Shown here: in pieces, positions 8,656 to 21,825 of the stretch
Position numbering within the stretch: the first letter of the stretch is position 1
Layout: each line of letters opens with the position of its first letter
Assembly: GCF_014842975.1 (NCBI RefSeq)
Contig: NZ_JACYXK010000028.1
Coordinates: 310,001-374,000, forward strand
Direction: 5' to 3'
Source: Rhodanobacter sp. DHB23
GTDB taxonomy: Bacteria > Pseudomonadota > Gammaproteobacteria > Xanthomonadales > Rhodanobacteraceae
DNA length: 64,000 nucleotides
Program-made: the position numbers and the translations under genes
The notes under the pieces: generated by a model
Seen by the model: only the letters and a program-made list of their open reading frames with translations
Database searches by the model: none
What the model was told of the DNA's origin: nothing

Positions 8656-9591
8656 TCAGATCAGCTTGATCTCGCGCAGCCGCTGCTGCAGGTATTCGTG
8701 CGAGGTGATGCTGGTGTCGTAGCGCCTCGGGTTGTCCGGCGTCACGCATTGCGGCAACGGGTCGAGTACCACGTCGGGGTTGGGGTGCAGGAAGTACGGC
8801 ACCGAGTAGCGCGGCTTGCGCGCGTTGGCGTTCTGCGGGTTCACCACGCGGTGCGTGGTGGACGGGTACACGTGGTTGCTCAGGCGCTGCAGCATGTCGC
8901 CGATGTTCACCACGATGGCGTCGCCCTCGGTGGTGATCGGCAGCCACTCGCCCTCGCGGGTGAGCACTTCCAGGCCTTCGGCGCTGGCGCCGACCAGCAG
9001 GGTGATGAAGTTGATGTCCTCGTGCGCGCCGGCGCGCACGTTGGGCACGTGCTCGTCGGTGATCGGCGGGTAGTGGATCGGCCGCAGGATGGAATTGCCC
9101 TGGCCGGTCTTGTCCCCGAAGTAATGCTCGGGCAAGCCGATGTGCAGGGCCAGTGCGCGCAGCACGCGGGTGCCCAGCTGGTCCAGCGCCTCGAACAGGC
9201 CGTAGCCGTAGCGGTGGAATTCCGGCACCTCGGCGGGCCACAGGTTGGGCGCCATCACGTCGGCGAACTTCGAGTCGCGCGGGATCTCGCGCCCGACGTG
9301 CCAGAACTCCTTGAGGTCGGGATGCTTGCTGTCCTTCGCCGTTTCCACCTTGAACGGGGTGTAGCCGCGCGCACCGCCGCTGCCCGGCACGTGGTACTTC
9401 ATCTTGGTTTCGGTGGGCAGCGCGAAGAAGCGCCGGAAGGCGTCGTAGGCGCCGTCGACCAGCTCGCGCGCGATGCCGTGGCCGCTGATGCAGCAGAAGC
9501 CGAATTCGCGGTAGGCCGCGCCAAGCTCGGCGACGAAGGCCGCGCGGTCGCTGTCGTAGCGGCGGATGTCGAGGGTGGGAACGTTCTTCAT
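8656..9591 (-). CDS. Isopenicillin N synthase-family 2OG/Fe(II) dioxygenase
   Basis: A 311-residue non-haem iron oxygenase of the IPNS/plant 2OG-dioxygenase family. The N-terminal DIOX_N region has FGFCCISGHGI (30-40). The double-stranded beta helix carries the iron ligands His190 and Asp192 (AHEDINF) and His247 (STTHRV). Arg261 and Ser263 of PRYSVPYF bind the 2-oxoglutarate carboxylate. All cofactor ligands are intact, so activity is expected, but the substrate is unknown. Bacterial homologues are often called 2OG oxygenases without proven function. It is monocistronic. Confidence 0.92.
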   Translation of the reverse strand: MKNVPTLDIRRYDSDRAAFVAELGAAYREFGFCCISGHGIARELVDGAYDAFRRFFALPTETKMKYHVPGSGGARGYTPFKVETAKDSKHPDLKEFWHVGREIPRDSKFADVMAPNLWPAEVPEFHRYGYGLFEALDQLGTRVLRALALHIGLPEHYFGDKTGQGNSILRPIHYPPITDEHVPNVRAGAHEDINFITLLVGASAEGLEVLTREGEWLPITTEGDAIVVNIGDMLQRLSNHVYPSTTHRVVNPQNANARKPRYSVPYFLHPNPDVVLDPLPQCVTPDNPRRYDTSITSHEYLQQRLREIKLI

Positions 9592-9716
9592 GGTCGTGTC
9601 CAGTCAGTGAGTCGGGGCTGCGGTCGATTTGTGATACGCCACCGCAGGGACGTTCACGTCGGGCCATTCCTTGGCGACCGGTTCCTCTCACCTGTGGCCG
9701 GCACGAGCCGGCTGGT

Positions 9717-11063
9717 TCACGAGCGTTCTGCGGACGATTTTACGACGTCGGCGAGGCTTTGCGCCAACCGCCGCACCTCGGCCTCGTCGGCACCTTCCAC
9801 GGTGACGCGCACCAGCGGCTCGGTGCCGGAAGCGCGCAGCACCACGCGGCCGCGGCCTTGCAGGGTGCGTTCCGTACCGGCCAGCGCCTGCCGCACTTCG
9901 TCGCTGGCCAGCGCTTCGCGCGCGCCATCGGCACGCACGTTGATCATCACCTGCGGCAACTTGTGCAGGCCCTGGCGCGCCACGGCGAAATCCTCGCCCG
10001 CCAGCGCCTCGAGCACGGCCAGCGCGGAGACGATGCCGTCGCCGGTGGTGGCGCGATCCAGGCACAGCACGTGGCCGGAGGTCTCGCCGCCCAGCACGCC
10101 GCCGTGTTCCTTGAGCTGCTGCAGCACGTAGCGGTCGCCCACCTTGGCGCGCACCAGCGGCACGCCCAGCCGGTCCAGCGCGAGCTGCAAGCCGTAGTTG
10201 CTCATCAGCGTGCCGACCACCGGGCCCTGCAACTGGCCGCGCGCATGCCATGCGCGGGCGATCACGTAGAGCAGGTCGTCGCCGTCGGCCAGCGCGCCGT
10301 GGCGGTCCACCATCTGCACGCGGTCGCCGTCGCCGTCGAAGGCGATGCCGAGGTCCGCCCCCAGCTCCTGCACCGCGCGCTGCAGGGCCTGCGGATGGGT
10401 GGAACCCACGTCGCGGTTGATGTTGAAGCCGTCCGGCTTGTCGCCGAAGGCGGTCACTTCGGCGCCCAGCTCGGCGAACACCTTGGGGGCGACCTGGTAG
10501 GTGGCGCCGTTCGCGCAGTCCAGCACGACCTTCAGGCCGGCGAGGCTGAAATCCTCGGCCACCGTGCTCTTGCAGAACTCGGCGTAGCGGGTCACCGCGT
10601 CGTCGATGCGGCGCGCCTTGCCCAGTTTCTCGGACGGCACGGTGACGAAGGGTGCGTCGATCTCCGCCTCGATGGCGGCTTCCATTGCGTCGCTGAGTTT
10701 TTCGCCGCGCGCGGAAAAGAACTTGATGCCGTTGTCGTAGTGCGGGTTGTGCGAGGCGCTGATGACGATGCCGGCGTCGGCGCGCAGCGAATGGGTGAGG
10801 TAGGCCACGGCCGGCGTCGGCATCGGCCCCAGCATGCGCACGTCCACGCCGGCGGAAACCAGGCCCGCCTCCAGGGCGGCCTCGAACATGTAGCCGGAGA
10901 CGCGGGTGTCCTTGCCGATCAGCACGGTGTGCCGCGTGCCGCCCCGCCGATCGAGCACCGCGCCCAGCGCGCGGCCGAGGCGCAGCATGAATTCGGCGTT
11001 GATCGGCCATTCGCCCACCCGGCCGCGAATGCCATCGGTGCCGAAATACTTGCGTTGACTCAT
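9717..11063 (-). CDS. glmM: Phosphoglucosamine mutase
   Basis: GlmM converts glucosamine 6-phosphate to glucosamine 1-phosphate for UDP-GlcNAc, and so for peptidoglycan and LPS. It has 448 residues, close to E. coli's 445. The start at 11063 gives the family [15 protein letters not shown]-terminus. The phosphoserine loop ISASHNP places catalytic Ser at 104. The Mg-binding DGDGDR loop and the C-terminal [11 protein letters not shown] phosphate loop are present. The gene follows folP in the same orientation, the canonical folP-glmM order, but with an unusually long spacer of about 217 bases. Confidence 0.97.
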   Translation of the reverse strand: MSQRKYFGTDGIRGRVGEWPINAEFMLRLGRALGAVLDRRGGTRHTVLIGKDTRVSGYMFEAALEAGLVSAGVDVRMLGPMPTPAVAYLTHSLRADAGIVISASHNPHYDNGIKFFSARGEKLSDAMEAAIEAEIDAPFVTVPSEKLGKARRIDDAVTRYAEFCKSTVAEDFSLAGLKVVLDCANGATYQVAPKVFAELGAEVTAFGDKPDGFNINRDVGSTHPQALQRAVQELGADLGIAFDGDGDRVQMVDRHGALADGDDLLYVIARAWHARGQLQGPVVGTLMSNYGLQLALDRLGVPLVRAKVGDRYVLQQLKEHGGVLGGETSGHVLCLDRATTGDGIVSALAVLEALAGEDFAVARQGLHKLPQVMINVRADGAREALASDEVRQALAGTERTLQGRGRVVLRASGTEPLVRVTVEGADEAEVRRLAQSLADVVKSSAERS

Positions 11064-11280
11064 GGTTGCTTTCCCGAAAAGTTTCCCTGTCCCGCGACGG
11101 CGCCTCGTGCGCCGCCATCCTGTTGCCGCCCCCTGCGGGAGGCCCGAACGGCCTCCCTTTGTCCGTCGTTCCCGCGCAGGCAGGACTCCGGCACCGCTGG
11201 GTTCAATAGTTCGAGGGCGCTGAATCCGGCTTGACTGCCCCTGCGGCGATGGCAGGGCGCCCCGGGGAACCAGGGCCGCC
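11064..11280. repeat. folP-glmM spacer with a degenerate intergenic repeat
   Basis: The 217-base gap within an otherwise tight operon holds CGTCGTTCCCGCGCAGGCAG at about 11164-11183, followed by GACTCC. This resembles the widespread repeat that begins GTCATCCCGGCGAAGGC, seen intact at 43.6-43.8 kb. The partner inverted arm is not clearly present. No gene is visible. Confidence 0.45.
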
Positions 11281-12195
11281 CTAGTCGTCGTCCGGCCAGC
11301 GCGGCGCCGCCGGCTTCGGGTCGCGGCGCGGCGCGGCGTCGCCCGCATGCACGCCCTGCCACACCGCCAGTGCATCCACGGTCGCGGCCACGTCGTGCAC
11401 GCGCACCATGCGCGCGCCGCGCTGGACGGCGACCAGGGCGGCGGCGACCGAACCCGCGGCGCGCCCGGCCGGGTCCTTGCGGCCGGTCAGTTCGCCGATC
11501 ATCGACTTGCGCGACAGGCCCACGTAGACGCCGCTGCCCAGGTCCGCGAAACGCTCCAGCGCACGCAGCAGGGCGAGGTTGTGCCCGAGGTCCTTGCCGA
11601 AGCCGAAACCGGGATCGACCATCACCTTGCGCCGGTCGATACCCGCCAGTTCGCAGGCGAACAGGCGGTCGGCGAGGAAGCGGTGCACCTCGCCCACCAC
11701 GTCGTCGTAATGCGGGGCGTCCTGCATGCCGCGCGGTTCGCCCTGCATGTGCATCAGGCATACCGGCACGCCGAGTCCGGCCACCGCGTCCAGCGCGCCG
11801 TCGCGGCGCAGCGCGAAGACGTCGTTGACCATGCCCGCGCCCGCGGCCACCGCGGCGCGCATCACCTCGGGCTTGGAGGTGTCGATGGCGATGGGCAGTG
11901 ACGTGCGCTGCGCCAGTTGCTCGATCACCGGAATCACCCGGCGCAGCTCTTCCTCGACGGGCACGTCGCCCGCGCCGGGGCGGGTGGATTCGCCACCCAC
12001 GTCCAGCATGTCGGCGCCCTGCTCCGCCAGCGCGAGCCCGTGCGCCACGGCCGCTTCGGTGGTGGCGTGCTCGCCGCCGTCGGAAAACGAATCGGGCGTG
12101 ACGTTGACGATGCCGGCCACGCGCGGGCGATCCAGCACCAGCTTGCGACCGGCGCAATCGAGCACGGTGGCGAACAGCGCATCGAGCGCGTTCAT
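11281..12195 (-). CDS. folP: Dihydropteroate synthase
   Basis: FolP condenses p-aminobenzoate with the pterin pyrophosphate to give dihydropteroate, the sulfonamide target. The protein has 304 residues. Motifs in order are [14 protein letters not shown] (pterin/Mg loop), [45 protein letters not shown] and RVHDV. The C-terminal ~30 residues are a Pro/Arg/Asp-rich tail beyond the barrel. The ATG overlaps the stop of orn by four bases (ATGA), so orn-folP-glmM are probably translated from one message. Confidence 0.97.
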   Translation of the reverse strand: MNALDALFATVLDCAGRKLVLDRPRVAGIVNVTPDSFSDGGEHATTEAAVAHGLALAEQGADMLDVGGESTRPGAGDVPVEEELRRVIPVIEQLAQRTSLPIAIDTSKPEVMRAAVAAGAGMVNDVFALRRDGALDAVAGLGVPVCLMHMQGEPRGMQDAPHYDDVVGEVHRFLADRLFACELAGIDRRKVMVDPGFGFGKDLGHNLALLRALERFADLGSGVYVGLSRKSMIGELTGRKDPAGRAAGSVAAALVAVQRGARMVRVHDVAATVDALAVWQGVHAGDAAPRRDPKPAAPRWPDDD

Positions 12196-12761
12196 GCCTC
12201 GTCCTGCCCGCCGCCCAGCGCGCCCATGTGGCGACGGTAGTAGCGCAGCTCCTCGATGGAATCGCGGATGTCGGACAACGCGGTATGCGCGGATTCCTTG
12301 CTGAGGCCCTTGCCGATGGCAGGCGCCCAGCGGCGCGCCAGTTCCTTCAGGGTGGAGACGTCGAGGTTGCGGTAATGGAAGAAGCGCTCCAGCCGCGGCA
12401 TCTGCCGGTGCAGGAAGCGGCGGTCCTGGCAGATCGAGTTGCCGCACATCGGCGACTTGCCGGCCGGCACCCAGTCGCGCAGGAAATCCAGCGTGGCCTG
12501 TTCGGCCGCGGCATGGTCCGCGGTGGAATCGAGCACCTGCTGCCACAGGCCCGACTTGCCGTGCTGGTTGCGGTTCCAGGCATCCATCGCCTCCAGCCGG
12601 TCCAGCTCGTGGCGTATCGCGAACACCGGCCCCTCGGCCAGCACGTTGAGCTCCTTGTCGGTGACGATGGTGGCGATCTCGAGGATCGAATCGGCGTCGG
12701 TGTCGAGGCCGGTCATCTCCAGATCGATCCAGATCAGGTTGTCGTCGTTGGCTTGGCTCAT
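12192..12761 (-). CDS. orn: Oligoribonuclease
   Basis: Orn degrades the final 2-5-mer RNAs, especially pGpG from c-di-GMP turnover, and is usually essential in gammaproteobacteria. It has 189 residues and DEDDh exonuclease motifs: [11 protein letters not shown] (Exo I, near residue 10), the central [11 protein letters not shown] segment, and [11 protein letters not shown] (Exo III with the catalytic His). It is relevant here because two large c-di-GMP proteins lie in the same window. It overlaps folP by four bases and is divergent from sbcB, 51 bases away. Confidence 0.97.
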   Translation of the reverse strand: MSQANDDNLIWIDLEMTGLDTDADSILEIATIVTDKELNVLAEGPVFAIRHELDRLEAMDAWNRNQHGKSGLWQQVLDSTADHAAAEQATLDFLRDWVPAGKSPMCGNSICQDRRFLHRQMPRLERFFHYRNLDVSTLKELARRWAPAIGKGLSKESAHTALSDIRDSIEELRYYRRHMGALGGGQDEA

Positions 12762-12812
12762 GGGCTCTCCTTCCCGCGCAGTTTATCAGCACGCCATGCC
12801 ATCATCGGCCCC

Positions 12813-14249
12813 ATGCAGACCTTCCTCTGGCACGACTACGAGACCTTCGGCGCCGACACCCGGCGCGACCGTCCGGTGCAGTTCGCCGGCATCCGCACCA
12901 ACCTGGAACTGGAAATCGTCGGCGAGCCGGTGATGTTCTTCTGCCAGCCGCCGCGCGACAGCCTGCCCCAGCCCGAAGCCTGCCTGATCACCGGCATCAC
13001 GCCGCAGCAGGCCGGGCGCGAGGGCGTCAACGAGGCCGAATTCGCCGCGCGCGTGCACGAGCAGCTCGCCGCGCCCGGCACCTGCGGCGTGGGCTACAAC
13101 TCGCTGCGCTTCGACGACGAAGTGACGCGGCAGCTGCTCTACCGCAACTTCTACGAGCCCTACGGCCGCGAGTGGGAGAACGGCAACTCGCGCTGGGACC
13201 TGATCGACCTCGCACGCATGTGCGAAGCGTTGCGCCCCGAGGGCATCGCCTGGCCCGTGCGCGAGGACGGCACGCCCAGCTTCAGGCTGGAGCAGCTCGC
13301 CGCCGCCAACCACCTGCAGCAGGAACGCGCGCACGACGCGCTCTCCGACGTGCACGCCCTGATCGACCTCGCCCGGCTGATCCGCGTGCGCCAGCCAAGG
13401 TTGTGGGACTGGTTCTACGCGCTGCGCCGCAAACAGCGGGTGTTCGAGCTGCTGGACGTGGCGGCCATGACGCCGCTGGTGCACGTCTCCTCGCGCTACC
13501 CGTCCAGCCGCCACTGCCTCGCGCTGATCGCGCCGCTGGCGCTGCATCCCTCGCGCCCCGGCGAGGTCATCGTCTATGACCTCGCCACCGACCCCGCCGA
13601 ACTGCTGGCGCTGGACGAGGACGAAATCGCCGACCGCGTGTTCACCGCGCGCGCCGACCTGCCCGAAGACGTCGAGCGCATCCCGTTGCGCACCGTGCGT
13701 GCGAACCGCGCACCGGCACTTGCGCCGCTCTCGGTGCTTAAAGGCGCGGACCTGAAGCGCCTGCAACTCGACCCCGAACGCTGCCTCGCGCATCGCGATG
13801 CGCTCGCCGCCGCCGATGGCCTCGCCGCCAAGGTCGCCCGCGTGTTCGCCCGCGCGACCGAACTGCCGCCGCCGGAAGACCCCGAGCTTGCGCTGTACGG
13901 TGGCTTCCTGCCCGATGCCGACAAGCGCCTGCTGCGTGACGTGCGCGCCACGCCGCCGGAACAACTGGCCACGCGCAGCTTCCCGTTCCGCGATCCGCGC
14001 TATGCGGAACTGCTGTTCCGCTATCGCGCACGCAACTGGCCGGAAACCTTGAGTGCCGACGAACGCGAACGCTGGGAAGCCTTCCGCCGCCAGCGCATCA
14101 CCCGCCCGACGCCGCTCACCACGCTCACGCTGGACGATTACTTCGCCACCCTCGCCGCCCTGCGCGCCGATCCCGCACGACAGGACAAACTGCCGCTGCT
14201 GGACCAGCTGCAAGCCTGGGGCGAAACGCTGGCCGCCGAACTGACCTGA
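12813..14249 (+). CDS. sbcB: Exodeoxyribonuclease I
   Basis: ExoI is a processive 3'-5' single-strand DNA exonuclease used in mismatch repair and recombination. It has 478 residues, close to E. coli's 475. The DEDDh motifs are WHDYETFG (about 5-12), the NSLRFDDEVTRQL segment near 95-107, and ERAHDALSDVHA (about 172-183). The SH3-like and helical C-terminal portions follow, ending near DQLQAWGETL. The start is the ATG at 12813; the longer upstream frame has no ExoI similarity and overlaps orn. Confidence 0.96.
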   Translation: MQTFLWHDYETFGADTRRDRPVQFAGIRTNLELEIVGEPVMFFCQPPRDSLPQPEACLITGITPQQAGREGVNEAEFAARVHEQLAAPGTCGVGYNSLRFDDEVTRQLLYRNFYEPYGREWENGNSRWDLIDLARMCEALRPEGIAWPVREDGTPSFRLEQLAAANHLQQERAHDALSDVHALIDLARLIRVRQPRLWDWFYALRRKQRVFELLDVAAMTPLVHVSSRYPSSRHCLALIAPLALHPSRPGEVIVYDLATDPAELLALDEDEIADRVFTARADLPEDVERIPLRTVRANRAPALAPLSVLKGADLKRLQLDPERCLAHRDALAAADGLAAKVARVFARATELPPPEDPELALYGGFLPDADKRLLRDVRATPPEQLATRSFPFRDPRYAELLFRYRARNWPETLSADERERWEAFRRQRITRPTPLTTLTLDDYFATLAALRADPARQDKLPLLDQLQAWGETLAAELT

Positions 14250-14274
14250 CCGAATCGACCTGATCTGGACGCCC

Positions 14275-14961
14275 ATGCCCCACGCCTACTTCACCCCCGC
14301 CACCTTCAAGTTCCTGCGCGCACTCGACCGCAACAACAGCCGCGAGTGGTTCCACGCACACAAGGACGACTACGAACGCCACGTGCGTGAGCCCTTCCTG
14401 CAGCTCATCACCGACCTGCAGGCGCCGTTGGCGAAAATCAGCCCGCATTACCGTGCCGACCCGCGCAAGAACGGCGGCTCGCTCTTCCGCATCTTTCGCG
14501 ACACGCGCTTCTCCAACGACAAATTGCCGTACAAGCCCTGGCAGGGCTCGCGCTTCTTCCACGAGCGCCGCCACGAGATCCCCGCGCCCTCGTTCTACCT
14601 GCACATCCAGCCCGGCGACTGCTTCGCCGGCGGCGGCATGTGGCACCCGGAACCAGACGCGCTGAAAAAGATCCGCGCCTTCCTCGCCGACAATCCCTCC
14701 GCGTGGAAGAAAGCCACGCAGAGCAAGACCTTCCGCGACCACCTGCAATTCTGGGGCGAATCGCTGAAGCGCCCGCCGCACGGCTACGACCCCGGCCACG
14801 AGCTGATCGAAGACCTTAAGCGCAAGGACTTCGCCGCCGGCGAAGGCCTCGACGAAGCCATGGCCTGCTCCAGCGAACTGCTGCCGTGGACGGTCGCCTG
14901 CTTCAAGCGCGTGGCGCCGATGATCGACTATCTCTGCGCCACGCAGGAACTGGAGTTCTAG
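14275..14961 (+). CDS. DUF2461 (TIGR02453-family) protein
   Basis: A 228-residue protein of the DUF2461 family. Characteristic segments are FTPATFKFLRALDRNNSREW near the start, KNGGSLFRIFRDTRFSNDK (about 64-82), YKPWQG, and FYLHIQPGDCFAGGGMW. No catalytic function is established. It lies 25 bases downstream of sbcB in the same direction, so the two may be co-transcribed. It converges on the MFS gene with a four-base overlap of the stop regions. Confidence 0.93.
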   Translation: MPHAYFTPATFKFLRALDRNNSREWFHAHKDDYERHVREPFLQLITDLQAPLAKISPHYRADPRKNGGSLFRIFRDTRFSNDKLPYKPWQGSRFFHERRHEIPAPSFYLHIQPGDCFAGGGMWHPEPDALKKIRAFLADNPSAWKKATQSKTFRDHLQFWGESLKRPPHGYDPGHELIEDLKRKDFAAGEGLDEAMACSSELLPWTVACFKRVAPMIDYLCATQELEF

Positions 14962-16250
14962 CCCGTCTTTCGGCGTAGCAGCAACCACGCACTCACGACT
15001 GCACTCACCACCGCCGTGATCACCACGTAATACGCCGGCGCCATGCGGCCCGCATGCACGGCAAGCCAGCCGATCATCGCGGCGGTACCGGCGCCGAACA
15101 CGGCATAGGCCACGTTGTACGAGAACGACAGGCCGGAGAAACGCACCGCGGGCGGGAACGCCTGCACCATCACCACCGGCACCACGCCGGTCACGCCCAC
15201 CAGCAATCCGGCCAGCGCGTACAGCGACAGGAAATGCGCGCCGCCCGCGGCCAGGTCGGCAAACAGCGCCCACGTGCCCGCGATCAGCAGCAGCGAGCCG
15301 ATCAGCAGGGTCCGCAAGGCACCCCAGCGATCGGCCAGCCAACCGTAGACTATGCAGCCGGCGGTGAGCGTGCAGGCCGCCAGCGCGTTGCCGAGGAAGG
15401 CCTGCTTCGCCGCGATGCCGAAGCCTTTCGGCGCCAGCGTGGGCAGCATCAGGATCAGCACCACGATCGCGGCGGTGAGCATCCAGGTCACCAGCATCGA
15501 CACCACCACGCCGCGGCGGTGCCCGGCCAGCACCACGCGCAACGGCAGTTCGCGGCTGAGCTGCTGGCGCTCGCGCATCTCGGCGAACACCGGCGTCTCG
15601 CTGAGCCAGCGGCGCAGCCACACGGCGGCGAAACCGAACACGCCGCCGAGCAGGAACGGCACGCGCCAGCCCCAGTCCAGCAGTTGCGCCGGAGCCAGCC
15701 GCGCATTGAGCCATGCCGCCACCAGCGAACCGATCAGGATGCCCGCCGTGAGCCCCGCGGTGAGGCTGCCGCAGGCAAAACCCGTGCGCGTGGCCGGCGC
15801 GTGTTCGGCCACGAATACCCAGGCCCCCGGCACCTCGCCGCCCACCGCAATGCCCTGCACGATGCGCAGCAGCAGCAGCAACAGCGGCGCCAGCATGCCG
15901 ACCTGCGCATACGTGGGCAGCAGGCCGATGAACAGCGTGGGCAGCGCCATCAGGAACACGCTGAGCGTGAACATGCGCTTGCGCCCCGAGCGGTCGCCGA
16001 AATGCGCCATCACGATGCCGCCCAGCGGCCGCGCGAGGTAACCCGCAGCGAAGATGCCATAGACCTTGATCTGCGCCAGCCACGGCGCCGTGCCCTGCGG
16101 GAAGAACAGCACGCCCAGTTGCTGCGTGAGGAACACGAACACCACGAAGTCGTAGAACTCCAGCGCGCCGCCCAGCGCGGAGAGCAGCAGGGTGCGCGCA
16201 TCGCGGCGGTCCAGCGGACGCACCGCCGGCAAGGGGATGGCTTCGCTCAT
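14958..16250 (-). CDS. MFS transporter, metabolite:H+ symporter type
   Basis: A 430-residue major facilitator protein with twelve predicted membrane segments. The opening [17 protein letters not shown], the loop 2-3 signature [13 protein letters not shown] and the YLARPLGG segment are typical of the MHS (ProP/KgtP/ShiA-like) branch. Such proteins import osmolytes, dicarboxylates or aromatic acids with protons. The specific substrate is not readable. The start at 16250 is chosen by family alignment; no Shine-Dalgarno sequence is obvious there or at the longer alternative at 16301. Confidence 0.9.
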   Translation of the reverse strand: MSEAIPLPAVRPLDRRDARTLLLSALGGALEFYDFVVFVFLTQQLGVLFFPQGTAPWLAQIKVYGIFAAGYLARPLGGIVMAHFGDRSGRKRMFTLSVFLMALPTLFIGLLPTYAQVGMLAPLLLLLLRIVQGIAVGGEVPGAWVFVAEHAPATRTGFACGSLTAGLTAGILIGSLVAAWLNARLAPAQLLDWGWRVPFLLGGVFGFAAVWLRRWLSETPVFAEMRERQQLSRELPLRVVLAGHRRGVVVSMLVTWMLTAAIVVLILMLPTLAPKGFGIAAKQAFLGNALAACTLTAGCIVYGWLADRWGALRTLLIGSLLLIAGTWALFADLAAGGAHFLSLYALAGLLVGVTGVVPVVMVQAFPPAVRFSGLSFSYNVAYAVFGAGTAAMIGWLAVHAGRMAPAYYVVITAVVSAVVSAWLLLRRKTG

Positions 16251-16461
16251 GGGAGGAACCGGGGCCTGCAGTAAAAGAGCCCGCAACATAGCGCACCGCA
16301 CGGCATTTCGCGCAAGCGTTTTCCTCTATGCTCGCGCGGACTGGAATCGCTTGCTGGGGAAAGGGCAAACGACCTGCGCCCCCGGCCATCGGCCAGCCGA
16401 CCGGCAGGCATCGCGCCTCCGCGACGCCGACGTCCATCCACGCAATCGAGAGGGGCTTTCG

Positions 16462-17163
16462 ATGAACCTGGGCAAACGCATGGCCGCCGAATTCTTCGGC
16501 ACGTTCTGGCTGGTACTGGGTGGCTGCGGCAGCGCGGTGCTGGCCGCCGGCTTCCCGCAACTTGGCATCGGCTTCGCCGGCGTGGCGCTGGCCTTCGGCC
16601 TCACCGTGCTGACCATGGCCTACGCGGTCGGCCATATCTCCGGCGGCCACTTCAATCCTGCGGTGACCTGCGGCCTCGCCGCCGGCAACCGCTTCCCGGC
16701 GAAGGAAGTCGTGCCCTACATCGTGGCGCAGGTGGTCGGCGGCCTGGTGGCCGGCGGCGTGCTGTACCTGATCGCCTCGGGCAAGGCCGGCTTCGATGCC
16801 ACCGCCAGCGGCTTCGCCGCGAATGGCTACGGCGACCACTCGCCGGGCGGCTACTCGATGGGCGCCGCGGCGGTGTGCGAGATCGTGATGACCGCCTTCT
16901 TCCTCATCGTCATCATGGGCACCACCCACAAGCAGGCAGCAGCCGGCTTCGCCGGCATCCCGATCGGCCTCGCGCTGACCCTGATCCACCTCATCAGCAT
17001 CCCGGTCACCAACACCTCGGTGAACCCGGCGCGCTCGACCGCGGTGGCGTTCTTCCAGGGCACCTGGGCGGTGCAGCAGCTGTGGTTCTTCTGGGTGATG
17101 CCCATCGTCGGCGGCGTCATCGGCGGGGTGGTCTTCCGCTACCTGCGCGGCAACGACGAGTAG
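16462..17163 (+). CDS. aqpZ: Aquaporin Z
   Basis: A water channel of the inner membrane. It has 233 residues with six membrane helices and the two half-helix NPA motifs intact: GGHFNPAVT (about 60-68) and NTSVNPARS (about 185-193). The Arg after the second NPA, of the selectivity filter, is present. Residues [27 protein letters not shown] at the start match AqpZ closely. A GAGAGG element lies about ten bases before the ATG. It is monocistronic and divergent from the MFS gene. Confidence 0.97.
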   Translation: MNLGKRMAAEFFGTFWLVLGGCGSAVLAAGFPQLGIGFAGVALAFGLTVLTMAYAVGHISGGHFNPAVTCGLAAGNRFPAKEVVPYIVAQVVGGLVAGGVLYLIASGKAGFDATASGFAANGYGDHSPGGYSMGAAAVCEIVMTAFFLIVIMGTTHKQAAAGFAGIPIGLALTLIHLISIPVTNTSVNPARSTAVAFFQGTWAVQQLWFFWVMPIVGGVIGGVVFRYLRGNDE

Positions 17164-17217
17164 GCGGCACGGGCCCGGGCTTCACGCGACGCGCGACCCA
17201 ACGGCCGCGCGTCGCCA

Positions 17218-17607
17218 TCAGGCCTCGTAAAGCTCGATCGGCAGGCCGTCCGGGTCGGCGAAGAAGACGAAGCGCTTGCCGGTGTATTCGTCCACGCGCA
17301 CCGCCTCGCAGGCCACGCCGCGGGCCGTCAATTCCGCCACCACGGCATCCACGTCGTTCACCACGAAGGCGAGGTGGCGCAGGCCCTGCGCCTCCGGCCA
17401 CGAGGGACGCGGCGGCGCGCCGGGGAAGGAGAACAGCTCCAGTTGCACGCCGGGGCTGACTTCCAGGTCGCACTTCCACGAGGCGCGCGCCTCGCGGTAG
17501 ACCTCGCGCACGATGCGCAGCCCCAGCACCTCGCTGTAGAAAGCCTTCGAGCGCGGGTAATCCGAGCAGATCAGGGCGACGTGGTGGATGCCTTGCAACA
17601 ACGCCAT
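17218..17607 (-). CDS. VOC-family protein, YaeR/GloA2-like
   Basis: A 129-residue single-domain glyoxalase-superfamily protein, the same length as E. coli YaeR. It shares the pattern IHHVALICSDYPRSKAFY, VYREARASWKCDL, GLRHLAFVVNDVDAVV and KRFVFFADPDGLPIELYE. Metal ligands are expected at the His near the start and the Glu of IELYE. YaeR has no proven substrate; GloA2 in Bacillus-type annotations is a tentative lactoylglutathione lyase name. It lies two bases downstream of epmA, so it belongs to the ligA-epmA unit. Confidence 0.93.
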   Translation of the reverse strand: MALLQGIHHVALICSDYPRSKAFYSEVLGLRIVREVYREARASWKCDLEVSPGVQLELFSFPGAPPRPSWPEAQGLRHLAFVVNDVDAVVAELTARGVACEAVRVDEYTGKRFVFFADPDGLPIELYEA

Positions 17608-17609
17608 GC

Positions 17610-20968
<3,359 letters not shown>

Positions 20969-21073
20969 CTAGCGGCCCGGCGATGCGCCGACTGGCCATA
21001 AGCAAATCAAAAGCCGGCGCTGGCACAATGCCGGGTTGGGCGGCCCATTCCGTGGCCGACGGGAGAATGATCA

Positions 21074-21706
21074 ATGCGGAAACTGCACGGCCTGGCATGC
21101 CTGCTGGCCCTCACCCTGTCCGCGCCGGCCTTCGCCAGCGGCGGCCCGCTCGGCATCGATCACCGGCTGCATTACGACAACAGCGGCATCTGGAAGCGCA
21201 GCAACCAGAACATCCTGCTCTACGGCACGATCCTCTCGGTGGGCGGCGGCGCGCTGGCCTTCGGCGACCAGGACACGCTGGGCGACACCTTCTGGCGCTC
21301 GGTGGACTCGCTGGTGGTTTCCAGCATCGGCGCGCAGGCGCTGAAATACACGTTCCAGCGCGAACGCCCGTCGCAGACCTCCAACCCCGACCGTTTCTTC
21401 GAAGGCACCCACGCGCAGAGCTTCCCCAGCGGCGAGGTCACCGCGATCACCGCCGCGGTGACCCCGTTCATCGCGACCTACGGCAGCGACCATCCCGCGG
21501 TCTACGCGCTGGCGCTGCTGCCCGCCTATGACGCGGTGGCGCGCATGAAGACGCGCGGCCACTGGCAGACCGACGTGCTGGCCGGCGCCGCCCTGGGCGC
21601 GGGCGTGGGGATCTGGGCCTCGCACCGCAAGTCGCCGCTGATCGTCGGCCTGCTGCCGGGCGGCTTCCAGGTCGGCTTCGTGCACCACTTCGAACCGACG
21701 CCGTGA
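21074..21706 (+). CDS. PAP2-superfamily phosphatase-like protein (exported)
   Basis: A 210-residue protein with an N-terminal signal peptide (MRKLHGLACLLALTLSAPAFA). PAP2 motif 1 is KYTFQRERP and motif 3 is RMKTRGHWQTD, with the catalytic His in GHWQTD. Motif 2 reads FPSGE where PSGH is usual, so the His that normally acts as general acid is replaced by Glu. Family members dephosphorylate lipid phosphates or undecaprenyl diphosphate. With this substitution, activity is uncertain. It is monocistronic. Confidence 0.88.
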   Translation: MRKLHGLACLLALTLSAPAFASGGPLGIDHRLHYDNSGIWKRSNQNILLYGTILSVGGGALAFGDQDTLGDTFWRSVDSLVVSSIGAQALKYTFQRERPSQTSNPDRFFEGTHAQSFPSGEVTAITAAVTPFIATYGSDHPAVYALALLPAYDAVARMKTRGHWQTDVLAGAALGAGVGIWASHRKSPLIVGLLPGGFQVGFVHHFEPTP

Positions 21707-21788
21707 TCCCGCGCGGGCGCGGGGATGCACGACGCGGCCCTGCGCACCGCCGCACGATGAAAACGGGCTGACTCGGCGCGGGGCCTGA

Positions 21789-21805
21789 CGGCAGAAAAAC
21801 TGCCG
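21789..21805 (+). promoter_or_regulatory. Short hairpin upstream of the DHA2 exporter
   Basis: CGGCAG, loop AAAAA, CTGCCG forms a perfect six-pair stem 21 bases before the ATG of the MFS exporter. It may be a weak terminator of the PAP2 message or an operator or attenuator. There is no T tract. Confidence 0.35.
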
Positions 21806-21825
21806 CAGCAGTTATCATTTGCGCA

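Noticed and set aside
14125-16989. A 954-codon minus-strand frame spanning DUF2461, the MFS gene and aqpZ
   Set aside because: The reading of the MFS gene in its proper frame has all family motifs, and this frame does not.
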